Assembly: GCA_052033505.1 (NCBI GenBank)
Contig: JBPOJN010000021.1
Span: 1-29,164, forward strand
Direction of reading: 5' to 3'
Origin: JBPOJN01 sp052033505
GTDB lineage: Bacteria; UBA10199; JACPAL01; GCA-016699445
DNA: 29,164 bases
Position numbers and translations under genes: made by a program. The notes under the pieces were generated by a model. It was not told the DNA's origin and did not search any database. It saw nothing but the letters and a program-made list of their open reading frames with translations. Below are positions 8,092 to 15,702 of this stretch, piece after piece. The stretch's first letter is position 1, and each line of letters opens with the position of its first letter.

Positions 8092-8994
8092 TTAGTTCTT
8101 TCGTTGGATGATGTAGCGCGCGATCTCCCGCAAAGGTTCGGCAGAATCGGGGAAAATCTTCAGGGCTTCCAAGGCTTCTTCAGTCGCGTGGCTCGCCAGT
8201 CGCTTGGATTCTTGGAGGCCTAATAACGCAGGGTACGTTGATTTTTCGTTGCGCGCGTCGGCGCCCGCAGTCTTGCCCAACTCTTCGGTGCCGCCTTCCA
8301 CGTCCAGGATGTCGTCGGCGATCTGGAACGAAAGCCCGATGCAACGGCCGTAGGTCGCGATCGCGGCCAGTCGGTCCGCATCCGCCCCGGCGAGCTTCGC
8401 GCCGCTGGTCACCGAAACGCGGATCAGGCAGCCGGTTTTATGACGGTGAACAGTTTCCAATTCTTCGCGCGAAATTTTCCGGCCTTCGGCGGCGAGGTCC
8501 AAGGCTTGGCCACCGGCCATGCCCTGGGCGCCCGAGCTCTCGGCGATGTCGTTGATGATGCTGAGTAAGGTCTGCGCGGGAATACCGGAAATCTTCGCGA
8601 TGACGCCGAAGGCCTCCGTGAGTAGGGAATCTCCGGCTAATATCGCCAACGCGTCTCCGTATACCTTGTGGTTCGTCGGACGGCCGCGCCTTAAATCGTC
8701 GTTATCCATCGCGGGAAGATCGTCATGAATGAGAGAATACGTATGGATCATTTCCAGCGCGGCACCGACGGCCAGTGCCGATCGATGGCCTGCCGGCGTT
8801 CTCCGATCTTCAGAGAGACACGCTTCCCACGCGGCCATCAAGAGCACCGGGCGGATGCGCTTGCCCCCCGCGAGCACGCTGTAGCGCATGGATTCGTAGA
8901 TGCGGTCGAACGACGCGTCCGGGGATTTCAGGGATTCCTCCAAGAAGACGTCGACGTCCCGTCTCTTGGTTTCCATGTAAGTTTTCAGGTTCAT
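8092..8994 (-). CDS. ispA: Farnesyl/geranylgeranyl diphosphate synthase (short-chain trans-prenyltransferase)
   Basis: 300-residue isoprenyl diphosphate synthase that condenses IPP with DMAPP or GPP. Both aspartate-rich Mg-binding motifs are present: DDLPAMDNDD at about residues 91-100 and DDILD at 227-231. Other conserved elements are GGKRIRP near residue 44, MIHTYSLIHDD, and HRHKTGCLI. The residues before the first DDxxD and the length fit the IspA type (FPP synthase), though product chain length cannot be fixed by eye. Its ATG overlaps the xseB stop by 4 bp. xseA-xseB-ispA is a widely conserved order. Confidence 0.93.
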   Translation of the reverse strand: MNLKTYMETKRRDVDVFLEESLKSPDASFDRIYESMRYSVLAGGKRIRPVLLMAAWEACLSEDRRTPAGHRSALAVGAALEMIHTYSLIHDDLPAMDNDDLRRGRPTNHKVYGDALAILAGDSLLTEAFGVIAKISGIPAQTLLSIINDIAESSGAQGMAGGQALDLAAEGRKISREELETVHRHKTGCLIRVSVTSGAKLAGADADRLAAIATYGRCIGLSFQIADDILDVEGGTEELGKTAGADARNEKSTYPALLGLQESKRLASHATEEALEALKIFPDSAEPLREIARYIIQRKN

Positions 8995-9248
8995 TCGTCT
9001 TCCGTTTCGAAATCTTTTTCCTGCAGGACGCCGTCGCGGTCTTTGAGGAGGACTTTGATGCGCTTCTGGGCGTCGTTCAAATAAGCTTCACAGGCCGTCA
9101 CCAACCCCATGCCTTCTTCGTAGGCCTTGAGCGAATCCTCGAGCGAAATCTCCCCGCCCTCGATTTTTTCGACGAGGGTTTCGAGTTTTTCGAGCATGGT
9201 CTCGAATTTTACGGTCTCAGGTTTTTCAGTTTTTATAGCTTTAGGCAT
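8991..9248 (-). CDS. xseB: Exodeoxyribonuclease VII small subunit
   Basis: 85-residue protein with the XseB core FETMLEKLETLVEKIEGGE, then LEDSLKAYEEGMGLVTACEA and YLNDAQKRIKVL, a helical hairpin that binds the large subunit's C-terminal coiled coil. Exo VII degrades single-stranded DNA from both ends. The first 13 residues are an ill-conserved extension; translation could also begin at the ATG at 9197, since no clear Shine-Dalgarno precedes either. It lies 40 bp after xseA and overlaps ispA by 4 bp. Confidence 0.92.
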   Translation of the reverse strand: MPKAIKTEKPETVKFETMLEKLETLVEKIEGGEISLEDSLKAYEEGMGLVTACEAYLNDAQKRIKVLLKDRDGVLQEKDFETEDE

Positions 9249-9288
9249 CGAGAGTCAGGGCTAACGTGTGGACAAAACAAGAGCAATC

Positions 9289-10464
9289 CTAAATCACCGA
9301 CGTATTCAGCTTGCCCCTCGCCAAACGAATTTCGAGGATTTCCCCCGGCGAAACCTCCGCGGGATTTTTTAAAGGTGCTGTCGCACCCGATTTGGACACG
9401 ATCGCATAGCCTCGATCCAAGATCGCCAAAGGACTGACGGAAGCGAGGCGTTTGGACAGGGACGACGCAGCGGCCATCTGTATTTCGAGCCGATGCTCGA
9501 GAGACGATGTCATTTTTTCCCTCAAATGATCCAGCGTCATCATCGCCTCGGTCACGCGGCGCTCGGGATTCCGGAAATAAGACTTCCAGTTCTTAAGCTT
9601 CAACGCGGCGGTTTCGATGCGTTGTTCCAAGCCTTGCCACAGGCGCCGACGGCTTTGGTGAAGACTTTCGCGCAAGTCCTCAAGCACAGGCACCGCGATT
9701 TCGGCGGCCGCTGAAGGCGTCGGCGCGCGGACGTCGGCCACGAAATCCGCGATCGTAAAATCCGTTTCGTGACCCACGGCCGAGATGACGGGAATTTTCG
9801 AGGCCGCGATCGCGCGCGCGACAACTTCTTCATTAAAGGCCCAAAGGTCCTCGATCGATCCCCCGCCGCGTCCGACGATTAAAATATCGAGACCTTCCCG
9901 TCGATTCATCTCGGCAATGGCGTTGGCGATGTCCGCCGCCGCCCCGGCGCCCTGGACGGCCACGGGAAAAAGAACGATCTCAGCGCATGGAAATCTTCGC
10001 GTCAGCACATGGATCATGTCGCGAATGACGGCGCCCGTGGGAGACGTGACGATGGCGATACGGCGCGGATAAAGAGGGAGCGGCTTTTTACGGGAAGCCT
10101 CAAAGAGACCTTCGGCTTCCAGTTTTTTCTTCAACTGCTCGAAAGCCAACTGGAGATCACCGACGCCTTTAGGCTCCAAAAACTCCAGTATGATCTGATA
10201 TTCGCCGCGCGGTTCATAAACAGAGACGCGGCCGTGGCCTAAGACGCGCAGTCCGTTCTCGATCTGAAAACGAAGCAGGCGGTTGGCCCCGCGGAACATC
10301 ACGGCCTTGATTTGGGCGTTTTCGTCTTTGAGGCTGAAATAGTAGTGGCCGGAACCGGCGGGCTTGAAATTCGAGATCTCTCCTTCGACCCAGAGCTCGG
10401 GGAACCTCTCCTCGATCGAGCTGCGGATTTCCCGGGTGACTTCGGAGACGGAATAAATTTTCAT
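9289..10464 (-). CDS. xseA: Exodeoxyribonuclease VII large subunit
   Basis: 391-residue catalytic subunit of exo VII. The N-terminal OB-fold is visible (YSVSEVTREIRSSIEE, LWVEGEISNFKPAGSGHYYF, then LKDENAQIKAVMF), followed by the catalytic region with IAIVTSPTGAVIRDMIHVL, DILIVGRGGGSIEDLWAFN and SAVGHETDFTIADFVADVRA, then a coiled-coil segment rich in Arg, Leu and Glu that binds XseB. The ATG at 10464 is preferred. A TTG 18 nt upstream (10482), just 4 bp after the stop of the patatin gene, is an alternative; neither has a good Shine-Dalgarno. The chain is slightly shorter than the 440-460 residues of the E. coli protein, mainly at the C-terminal end. Confidence 0.93.
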   Translation of the reverse strand: MKIYSVSEVTREIRSSIEERFPELWVEGEISNFKPAGSGHYYFSLKDENAQIKAVMFRGANRLLRFQIENGLRVLGHGRVSVYEPRGEYQIILEFLEPKGVGDLQLAFEQLKKKLEAEGLFEASRKKPLPLYPRRIAIVTSPTGAVIRDMIHVLTRRFPCAEIVLFPVAVQGAGAAADIANAIAEMNRREGLDILIVGRGGGSIEDLWAFNEEVVARAIAASKIPVISAVGHETDFTIADFVADVRAPTPSAAAEIAVPVLEDLRESLHQSRRRLWQGLEQRIETAALKLKNWKSYFRNPERRVTEAMMTLDHLREKMTSSLEHRLEIQMAAASSLSKRLASVSPLAILDRGYAIVSKSGATAPLKNPAEVSPGEILEIRLARGKLNTSVI

Positions 10465-10486
10465 GGAGAGTGAATCCGTCAAACTC

Positions 10487-11899
10487 TTAGGCGACCAATC
10501 TGAGTTTTTTCTTGGCGTGTGTCTTCGCGTGGGGCTTTGAATCCTTTGAATCCAATGTCGCGCGCGGCCGCGATTCTTTTTCCAGGATGTTCATGATCGT
10601 CGCGTCGTCGGAGGTGGATTTCGTCAATTGACAGAAACCCTGTTCGACCACGTCGCGCGTCATCTGGATGCCGTAGCTGCCGAAGATGCGTGAAAGCTCG
10701 TCGAAACGGTCTTCGATAGTCTGCTTGACCGACTCGAACCCGTGCTTGGCCGCTCGCGCGCGGTTCCAGAAGCTGAACGGATTCATTTCGAAGAACGTCG
10801 AGTCATCGTCCTTGGGTTCGATCAAGACGATGTCGCCCTTGAACGTACGGTCCATGACCATCTGGTCGATGAAGTAGCGGATACGCGTGTGAAAAACGGT
10901 GCGGAAGACTTGGTTCAAGATCATCAGGAGACCGCTGTCGGAGAGGCGGCGGTTTTTCGTCACGTAACGGTCTTCCTCGCGCAGATATTCCAGCACGAGT
11001 TTATTGGAATACGGCCGGAATGGATTGTAGCAGACCACGAGTTCGGCGCCTTTGCGTATCGCCAAATCCATGTTCGTCGTACGCTTGACCGCGCCGTCGA
11101 TGTAATCCACGCCGCGGAAACGCGCGGGTTTGTAGAGGACCGGAATCGAGGAAGACGCCTGCACGGCCTGTGAGATCGAGATGTCATTCTTCTCGTCGGG
11201 ACCGAAAACGACGCGGTCGCCCGTGTCCAAATCCGTACTCACGATGTAAAGCGACTTGCCGCGCACACGCTTCAAGACTTTAAAATTATTCGTCAGATGA
11301 TTCGCTTCGAAATTCCCGCGGATATAGCTTTCTAAACCTTCACCGCTGAAAAAACCGGACGGAAAGGCCTCCCCGATCGAAGGCATCATGCGCGAAGAGT
11401 AAATGACCTTCGCGAGCGGGCGCAGCAGGTTTTCCAGGTGGGAATATTTAGGTTCGGAACAAAACTGCAAAAAACTTTCTTTGAGAGGCTGCCAGAGGTT
11501 CGGCAGCGACACCATCGAATCATAAACGATGCCCGGCAGGTACGTCATCTTTCGGTAAAGATACGACAAAGGCTTTTGAGCGAATTCAAAAAGGTTCGGG
11601 CGGTAGACGTCGAACGGGGACAGTTGCGCGAAATGCTCGGAGCTACCGTCCAAGATTTTCAGGATCTCCTCGGGACCGACGCCGGAGGCGATGTGGGAGT
11701 TGATGAAGGCGCCAGCCGAGACACCGACGTACATGTCGAAGTCCGTGACCTTGCGATTGACCAGGAAGTCGTTGAGCGCCTTCAACCCGCCGATTTTAAA
11801 GGTCCCGCCGGTGATCGCCCCGCCCGCCAATACCAATGCGACTTTGGCGTTCGGCTTCTTTTTCGTAAGATCGCTTTTCTGGATGATCGTCACGCCCAT
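10487..11899 (-). CDS. Patatin-like phospholipase family protein
   Basis: 470-residue protein with the patatin catalytic dyad. The nucleophile elbow is GVSAG (Ser61), and the aspartate lies in DGA (Asp268), within YIDGAVKRTTNMDLAIRKGA. The oxyanion-hole loop is LAGGAITGGTF rather than the classical G-G-G-x-R/K-G, a mild deviation. The conserved segment QAVQASSSIPVLYKP is also present. No signal peptide is visible, so it is probably cytosolic or a peripheral membrane lipase. The last 30 residues are basic and low-complexity. A strong Shine-Dalgarno (GGGAGG at 11906-11911) supports the ATG. It follows trmD after 102 bp, where rplS would lie in many bacteria. Substrate is unknown; acyl-hydrolase action on phospholipids is the family default. 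Confidence 0.88.
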   Translation of the reverse strand: MGVTIIQKSDLTKKKPNAKVALVLAGGAITGGTFKIGGLKALNDFLVNRKVTDFDMYVGVSAGAFINSHIASGVGPEEILKILDGSSEHFAQLSPFDVYRPNLFEFAQKPLSYLYRKMTYLPGIVYDSMVSLPNLWQPLKESFLQFCSEPKYSHLENLLRPLAKVIYSSRMMPSIGEAFPSGFFSGEGLESYIRGNFEANHLTNNFKVLKRVRGKSLYIVSTDLDTGDRVVFGPDEKNDISISQAVQASSSIPVLYKPARFRGVDYIDGAVKRTTNMDLAIRKGAELVVCYNPFRPYSNKLVLEYLREEDRYVTKNRRLSDSGLLMILNQVFRTVFHTRIRYFIDQMVMDRTFKGDIVLIEPKDDDSTFFEMNPFSFWNRARAAKHGFESVKQTIEDRFDELSRIFGSYGIQMTRDVVEQGFCQLTKSTSDDATIMNILEKESRPRATLDSKDSKPHAKTHAKKKLRLVA

Positions 11900-12001
11900 C
11901 GGAAACCTCCCTGCGAATTTTCGTTATGTGTCAAAGCGGAACATATTTTGACGCAGGCTGTAAAGGGAAAAGCTCCCAAGACTTCCTACGGAATGAGGGA
12001 A

Positions 12002-12691
12002 TTACTTCAGCAAATCAGGACGGCGCTTCTTGGTTTTTTCTAAGGATTTTTCGCGCCGCCATGCTTCGATTTTTTTGTGATCCCCGGATAACAAGATATC
12101 GGGCACTTTGTGGCCGCGAAACTCGGGAGGTCTCGTGTATTGCGGATATTCTAAAAGAGGCTGAGTGAAGGATTCCTGATCCAAAGACGAGTGGTTTCCC
12201 AACACGCCCGGAATCAAACGCGTCACCGCGTCGACGAAGACCATCGCGGCGAACTCTCCTCCGGTCAGCACATAGTCGCCGATCGAAACTTCTTCGTCGA
12301 TGTGATTCTCCAACACGCGCTCATCGACGCCCTCGTAGCGTCCGCAGAGCAAGACGATCCGGTCGTAAGCGAGATAGTCCTTCAAGTGGCTTTGATGGAG
12401 GACACGGCCTTGCGGCGAAAGATAAATCCGCCGTATCCGCTCACCTGGCGTGGCTGCAGAAGAAGCCGCTTCCAAGGCTTCGACGATGGGCTCCGGCTTC
12501 ATGACCATACCCGCCCCGCCGCCGTACGGCACGTCGTCGGCGGTCCGGTGCTTGTCGTGCGTGAACGAACGGATGTCGTGAAAACGACAGGATACGAAAC
12601 CTTTGGTTAGGGCTTTTTGAAGAATTGAGTCGGAGAAGGGAGAATCAAAGAGGGAAGGAAACAGAGTCAGGATGTCAAAGTGAATAGCCAA
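12002..12691 (-). CDS. trmD: tRNA (guanine37-N1)-methyltransferase
   Basis: 229-residue SPOUT-class methyltransferase that makes m1G37 next to the anticodon and so prevents +1 frameshifting. Diagnostic motifs are FDILTLFPSLF at the start, DDVPYGGGAGMVMKPEP, LLCGRYEGVDERV and EVSIGDYVLTGGEFAAMV (the trefoil-knot SAM site), then EYPQYTRPPEFRG and VPDILLSGDHKKI near the end. Translation starts at TTG (12691), 3 nt after the khpA stop, with no ATG at the expected position, so coupling to khpA is likely. rimM, which often lies between khpA and trmD, is absent here. Confidence 0.95.
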   Translation of the reverse strand: MAIHFDILTLFPSLFDSPFSDSILQKALTKGFVSCRFHDIRSFTHDKHRTADDVPYGGGAGMVMKPEPIVEALEAASSAATPGERIRRIYLSPQGRVLHQSHLKDYLAYDRIVLLCGRYEGVDERVLENHIDEEVSIGDYVLTGGEFAAMVFVDAVTRLIPGVLGNHSSLDQESFTQPLLEYPQYTRPPEFRGHKVPDILLSGDHKKIEAWRREKSLEKTKKRRPDLLK

Positions 12692-12694
12692 ATC

Positions 12695-12937
12695 TTACTC
12701 AATAATTTCAAGCACGGATCGTTTGCGCAGTTTCGTGGAGACAGCCCCTAAGATGGTCCTCATCGATTGGGCGGTACGGCCTTGCTTGCCGATGACTTTT
12801 CCCAAATCTTCTTTCGCTACCTTGAGTTCGATTACCGTCGTCTGCTCCCCGTCGATCTCGTTCACTTCTACGTGTTCCGGCTGATCTACCAAAGCCCTAG
12901 CCATGAACTCTACGAGTTCCTTTAAAGTCGCCCCCAT
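12695..12937 (-). CDS. khpA: KhpA-type KH-domain RNA-binding protein
   Basis: 80-residue single type-II KH domain protein with the GxxG RNA-binding loop in LGKVIGKQGRTAQSMRTIL and the typical start LKELVEFMARALVDQPEHV. KhpA pairs with KhpB/Jag in several bacteria and binds RNAs broadly. It sits 20 bp after rpsP, its usual position, and has a strong Shine-Dalgarno (AGAGGAGG, 5 nt before the ATG). Confidence 0.94.
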   Translation of the reverse strand: MGATLKELVEFMARALVDQPEHVEVNEIDGEQTTVIELKVAKEDLGKVIGKQGRTAQSMRTILGAVSTKLRKRSVLEIIE

Positions 12938-12957
12938 ACGAACCTCCTCTTACGCTG

Positions 12958-13197
12958 CTATGTGCCCGCGGTCTTCAAGATCCGACCGACTAACTCCGAA
13001 GTCTTTGCGCCCTTCTTGATCCAAGCATTGATCTTTTCCCGGTCTACTTTGGCTTCGGCAATGCCACGGGAAGGATCGTAGTGACCAACGACTTCGAGGA
13101 AACGGCCGTTACGGGGAGAGGTGGAGGTCGTCACGACGATACGATAAAAAGGTTTTTTCTTGGCACCGAAACGGGCCATTCTGATTTTTGTTTCCAT
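12958..13197 (-). CDS. rpsP: 30S ribosomal protein S16
   Basis: 79-residue S16 (METKIRMARFGAKKKPFYRI, then NGRFLEVVGHYDPSRG, then ERINAWI-like INAWIKKGAKTSELV). S16 is an assembly protein of the 30S body. The ATG at 13197 has GAGAGA at a proper distance and matches family starts; an ATG five codons upstream (13212) overlaps the likely Shine-Dalgarno. It is the first gene of the long minus-strand run, 70-80 nt downstream of a well-formed promoter. Confidence 0.96.
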   Translation of the reverse strand: METKIRMARFGAKKKPFYRIVVTTSTSPRNGRFLEVVGHYDPSRGIAEAKVDREKINAWIKKGAKTSELVGRILKTAGT

Positions 13198-13275
13198 AAA
13201 AATGTCTCTCAATTATGTCGCTTAAAAACCGCATCCATGGATAAAAGGGAATGGTTCTTCGGCGAAAGTGCGCGC

Positions 13276-13304
13276 ATGTTAGGAACCTCGGTCGATTATG
13301 TCAA
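13276..13304 (-). promoter_or_regulatory. Sigma-70 promoter for the rpsP-khpA-trmD run
   Basis: On the minus strand TTGACA (13299-13304) and TAACAT (13276-13281) are separated by exactly 17 bp. It lies in the divergent rpsP/purU gap and gives an rpsP leader of about 70 nt. Confidence 0.75.
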
Positions 13305-13323
13305 TGCTAATTCTAGTTTCATT

Positions 13324-13338
13324 TGCCTTAAAAAGGCA
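13324..13338. repeat. Perfect short palindrome between rpsP and purU
   Basis: TGCCTT-AAA-AAGGCA, a 6-bp stem with a 3-nt spacer. It lies 30 nt before the purU start and about 20 bp upstream of the rpsP -35 box. No T-run follows on either strand, so it is not an obvious terminator; an operator for either gene or a leader hairpin for purU is possible. Confidence 0.5.
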
Positions 13339-13368
13339 CAAAACTCCCTAAAAACCCCAAAAAATCCT

Positions 13369-14277
13369 ATGACACACTCTTTTTATCCCAATAAAGGCCG
13401 TATCCGCGTCGCGGGTCCCGATCACAAAGGTATCATTGCCACCGTCACAACCCATCTCTTTCAAAACAAAATCAACATCGAGGACATCGATCAACGCATA
13501 CTCGACGGCTACTTGATCATGAATATGGTCGTGGACCTGAGTGACATCCCCTCTTCGATCGAAGACTTGCGAAAAGGCCTGAAAGACGTCGGCCGCGAGA
13601 TCCAGATGGACGTGGACTTAAGACTGGATCGCGACCGGCGCACGAAAAATGTCGCCCTCTTGGTCACGAAAGAAACGCACGGTTTGGAAGCCATCCTGCG
13701 AGACATCAAAAAAGGCGTTACCAAGGCCAACCCCATCGTGATCCTCTCGAACCGTCCGGACTTGAAGCCTCTGGCCAAGAAGTACGGTATCCCGTTTTTT
13801 CATCACGCTTCCGACGTCAAGAAAGACCACGAGCGTTTCCTGATCGATAAACTCAGTCAATATGACGTCGACCTCGTCGTGCTCGCGCGCTACATGCAGA
13901 TCTTATCACCGGAGTTTTGCTTCCGTTACGAGGGCCGGATCATCAATATCCACCCTTCCCTGCTCCCGGCGTTTCCCGGCGCGCGGCCTTATCATCAGGC
14001 CTACGACAAAGGCGTCGAAGTCGTGGGCGTGACCGCGCATTTCGTGACGACGGACCTCGATCAGGGGCCGATCATTTGCCAAGACTCGTTCCGGATCGAC
14101 AAAACGCGGCATACTTTGGAAAAGATCATCACCAGGGGAAAAGACCTGGAAGCAAAAGTCCTCGCGCGCGCCGTGAAGCTTTACTGCGACAACCGACTCA
14201 CCTTACGCCGCGGAAAAGTCGTCGACAGCCGTAAGCTTCACGTCTTGGAAGAAAAAGTCCGGGAATTCTATTCTTAA
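13369..14277 (+). CDS. purU: Formyltetrahydrofolate deformylase
   Basis: 302 residues: an N-terminal ACT domain (RIRVAGPDHKGIIATVTTHL, then INIEDIDQRI) and a formyltransferase-like hydrolase domain. The catalytic triad is visible as Asn193 and His195 in NIHPSLLPAFPGARPYHQAY and Asp231 in TTDLDQGPII; LVVLARYMQILS is the folate-site segment. PurU hydrolyses 10-formyl-THF to formate and THF, adjusting the one-carbon pool. The frame stays open for another 288 nt upstream, over antisense rpsP, but similarity begins just after the ATG at 13369, which is chosen. No Shine-Dalgarno is visible. The 3' end overlaps convergent rsmI by 4 bp. Confidence 0.93.
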   Translation: MTHSFYPNKGRIRVAGPDHKGIIATVTTHLFQNKINIEDIDQRILDGYLIMNMVVDLSDIPSSIEDLRKGLKDVGREIQMDVDLRLDRDRRTKNVALLVTKETHGLEAILRDIKKGVTKANPIVILSNRPDLKPLAKKYGIPFFHHASDVKKDHERFLIDKLSQYDVDLVVLARYMQILSPEFCFRYEGRIINIHPSLLPAFPGARPYHQAYDKGVEVVGVTAHFVTTDLDQGPIICQDSFRIDKTRHTLEKIITRGKDLEAKVLARAVKLYCDNRLTLRRGKVVDSRKLHVLEEKVREFYS

Positions 14278-14963
14278 AGATCGGGCGCGCCTTCGATCAG
14301 GATCGTCCACTCGCCTTTTTCAACGATTTTTTCCGGGGACTGCAATAGCTCTTCAATGGTCCCGCGCAGGAAACCTTCGTGAATTTTCGTCATTTCATGG
14401 GCTAGAACAGCTTTTCGCGATCTCCAACCCTCTCCTAACTCCAGCAAGAGACGCAGCGTCTTCTCGACCCTGAAGGGAGATTCGTAAAAAATGATCGTGG
14501 CCGTTTCTTGCTCTAAAGACTGAAGTAGTTTTCGTCTTTTCCCCGGTTTCTGCGGAAGAAATCCCAAAAATAAAAACCGGTCCGTCGGCAATCCGGACGC
14601 GGCCACGGCTGCGACGACGGCGGAAGGTCCGGGAATCGTCACGACGGGAATGCCCTTTTCGACGGCAGCGCGGACTAAATTAAACCCGGGATCGGAAATA
14701 CACGGCGTTCCCGCGTCCGAGACCAGCGCGATATTCTGCCCATCATGCAAACGGTTCAAGAGATCTTCGCCTTTGGAGGATTTATTGTGGTCGAAATAGC
14801 TCGTGAGTGATTTACGGATTTCCAAGGCCGCGAGCAGCTTCGCCGTATGTCGCGTATCTTCGCAGGCGATGAGATCAACTTCCTTTAAAATCCGGATCGC
14901 GCGCAGGGTGATGTCTTCAAGATTTCCCAAAGGAGTCGCAACGATGTAGAGGGTGCCGGGCAT
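14274..14963 (-). CDS. rsmI: 16S rRNA (cytidine1402-2'-O)-methyltransferase
   Basis: 229-residue tetrapyrrole-methylase-fold enzyme with TLYIVATPLGNLEDIT at the start, VDLIACEDTRHTAKLL, ALVSDAGTPCISDPGF, VVTIPGPSAVVAAVAASGL, FLFLGFLPQKPGKRRKLL and IIFYESPFRV. All are hallmarks of RsmI, which methylates C1402 in the ribosomal P site. It is shorter than the E. coli protein (286 aa), lacking the C-terminal extension, as is common outside gammaproteobacteria. It begins 5 bp after the PIN-domain toxin gene and ends overlapping purU tail to tail. Confidence 0.95.
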   Translation of the reverse strand: MPGTLYIVATPLGNLEDITLRAIRILKEVDLIACEDTRHTAKLLAALEIRKSLTSYFDHNKSSKGEDLLNRLHDGQNIALVSDAGTPCISDPGFNLVRAAVEKGIPVVTIPGPSAVVAAVAASGLPTDRFLFLGFLPQKPGKRRKLLQSLEQETATIIFYESPFRVEKTLRLLLELGEGWRSRKAVLAHEMTKIHEGFLRGTIEELLQSPEKIVEKGEWTILIEGAPDL

Positions 14964-14968
14964 GAAGG

Positions 14969-15412
14969 CTATTTTAGGGGGTTCATCATTTTTAATCCTA
15001 CCATCTTGGCGAGCTTGATCTGCCGTTTATCGAAGGTCAGGAATTTTTCATAACCGCCGCTGAGTGCGATCGAAACGTGAAGAATGTCCAACGAGCGGCA
15101 ACCGAGCTTACCTGCATGTCTTTCACTGAGCTTTGCAGCCTGAGAAAAAACCTCGCCCCAATTGGGTAAAATCCGTTCCAGTATTTCATTTTGAAGATCG
15201 GCTCTCAGACCGCTTAAAATGGCTTTTTGCTGCGCTTTTCGGATTTCCCGACGGAAGACTTTGAGGGAAATGACGTTGGTCAATTCGAGGTCATGCAGCG
15301 ACGTATAGGGAATGGCTTCTCCATTTTGCCGCACCCAAAGGGCCAGGGCCTCGGATTCAGGTTCGGGATAATAGAGTTTCACGAGGGCGCTGGAATCGAG
15401 ATACGTCTTCAA
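14969..15412 (-). CDS. vapC: PIN-domain ribonuclease toxin, VapC-like
   Basis: 147-residue PIN-domain protein. Acidic metal-binding residues expected for the fold are visible: Asp6 in YLDSSALVKLYYPE, Glu near LHDLELTNV, Asp in CRSLDILHVSIAL and the final Asp in FLTFDKRQ. VapC toxins cleave tRNA or rRNA and are blocked by a cognate antitoxin. It starts at TTG (15412), overlapping the antitoxin stop by 4 bp, the usual layout of a TA operon. Function as a toxin is inferred from domain and context. Confidence 0.88.
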   Translation of the reverse strand: MKTYLDSSALVKLYYPEPESEALALWVRQNGEAIPYTSLHDLELTNVISLKVFRREIRKAQQKAILSGLRADLQNEILERILPNWGEVFSQAAKLSERHAGKLGCRSLDILHVSIALSGGYEKFLTFDKRQIKLAKMVGLKMMNPLK

Positions 15413-15675
15413 ATTCGCTCTTCCCGATCCTCGATAAGGACGTCAGAAAGAGGCGCACCGCTTGGTTTTTTGACGATGGCGCGGGCACGCGCGATAAAAT
15501 CGGGCCATCGCAATAATCTCTTTTGGGGACGATCCGGAACAAGCCGGGCTATGATCCGCTTCCGCCGCGTGATCACAACCTCGTCTCCATGATCGATCCA
15601 CCCCATAATCTCGGCCATGTGATGCTGGAGATCCCTGAGGCTGGCTGTTTTGCGATTAGCTTCCATGTCTGACAT
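15409..15675 (-). CDS. Phd/YefM-type antitoxin
   Basis: 88-residue protein with the Phd/YefM fold pattern: KTASLRDLQHHMAEIMGWI then GDEVVITRRKRIIARLVPD, followed by a charged C-terminal tail that would wrap the toxin. Such proteins bind their own promoter as DNA-binding dimers. The ATG at 15675 has AAGG at 5-6 nt; an ATG three codons later is possible. It lies 27 bp after nadE on the same strand, so the pair either has a promoter in nadE's end or is co-transcribed. Confidence 0.83.
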   Translation of the reverse strand: MSDMEANRKTASLRDLQHHMAEIMGWIDHGDEVVITRRKRIIARLVPDRPQKRLLRWPDFIARARAIVKKPSGAPLSDVLIEDREERI

Positions 15676-15702
15676 TTTGCCTTACAAAAAAATCATGTCA
15701 AT

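Noticed and set aside
11955..11985. Possible terminator after trmD (GGGA-GCTTT-TCCC)
   Set aside because: The stem is only 4 bp with no T-run; too weak to call.
11438..12043. Long plus-strand frame over the patatin gene start
   Set aside because: It is antisense to the patatin-like gene and the trmD end, with no family motifs; a shadow of codon bias.
13081..13368. Longer N-terminus for purU
   Set aside because: The frame is open but runs antisense through rpsP and its promoter; PurU similarity starts at the ATG at 13369.
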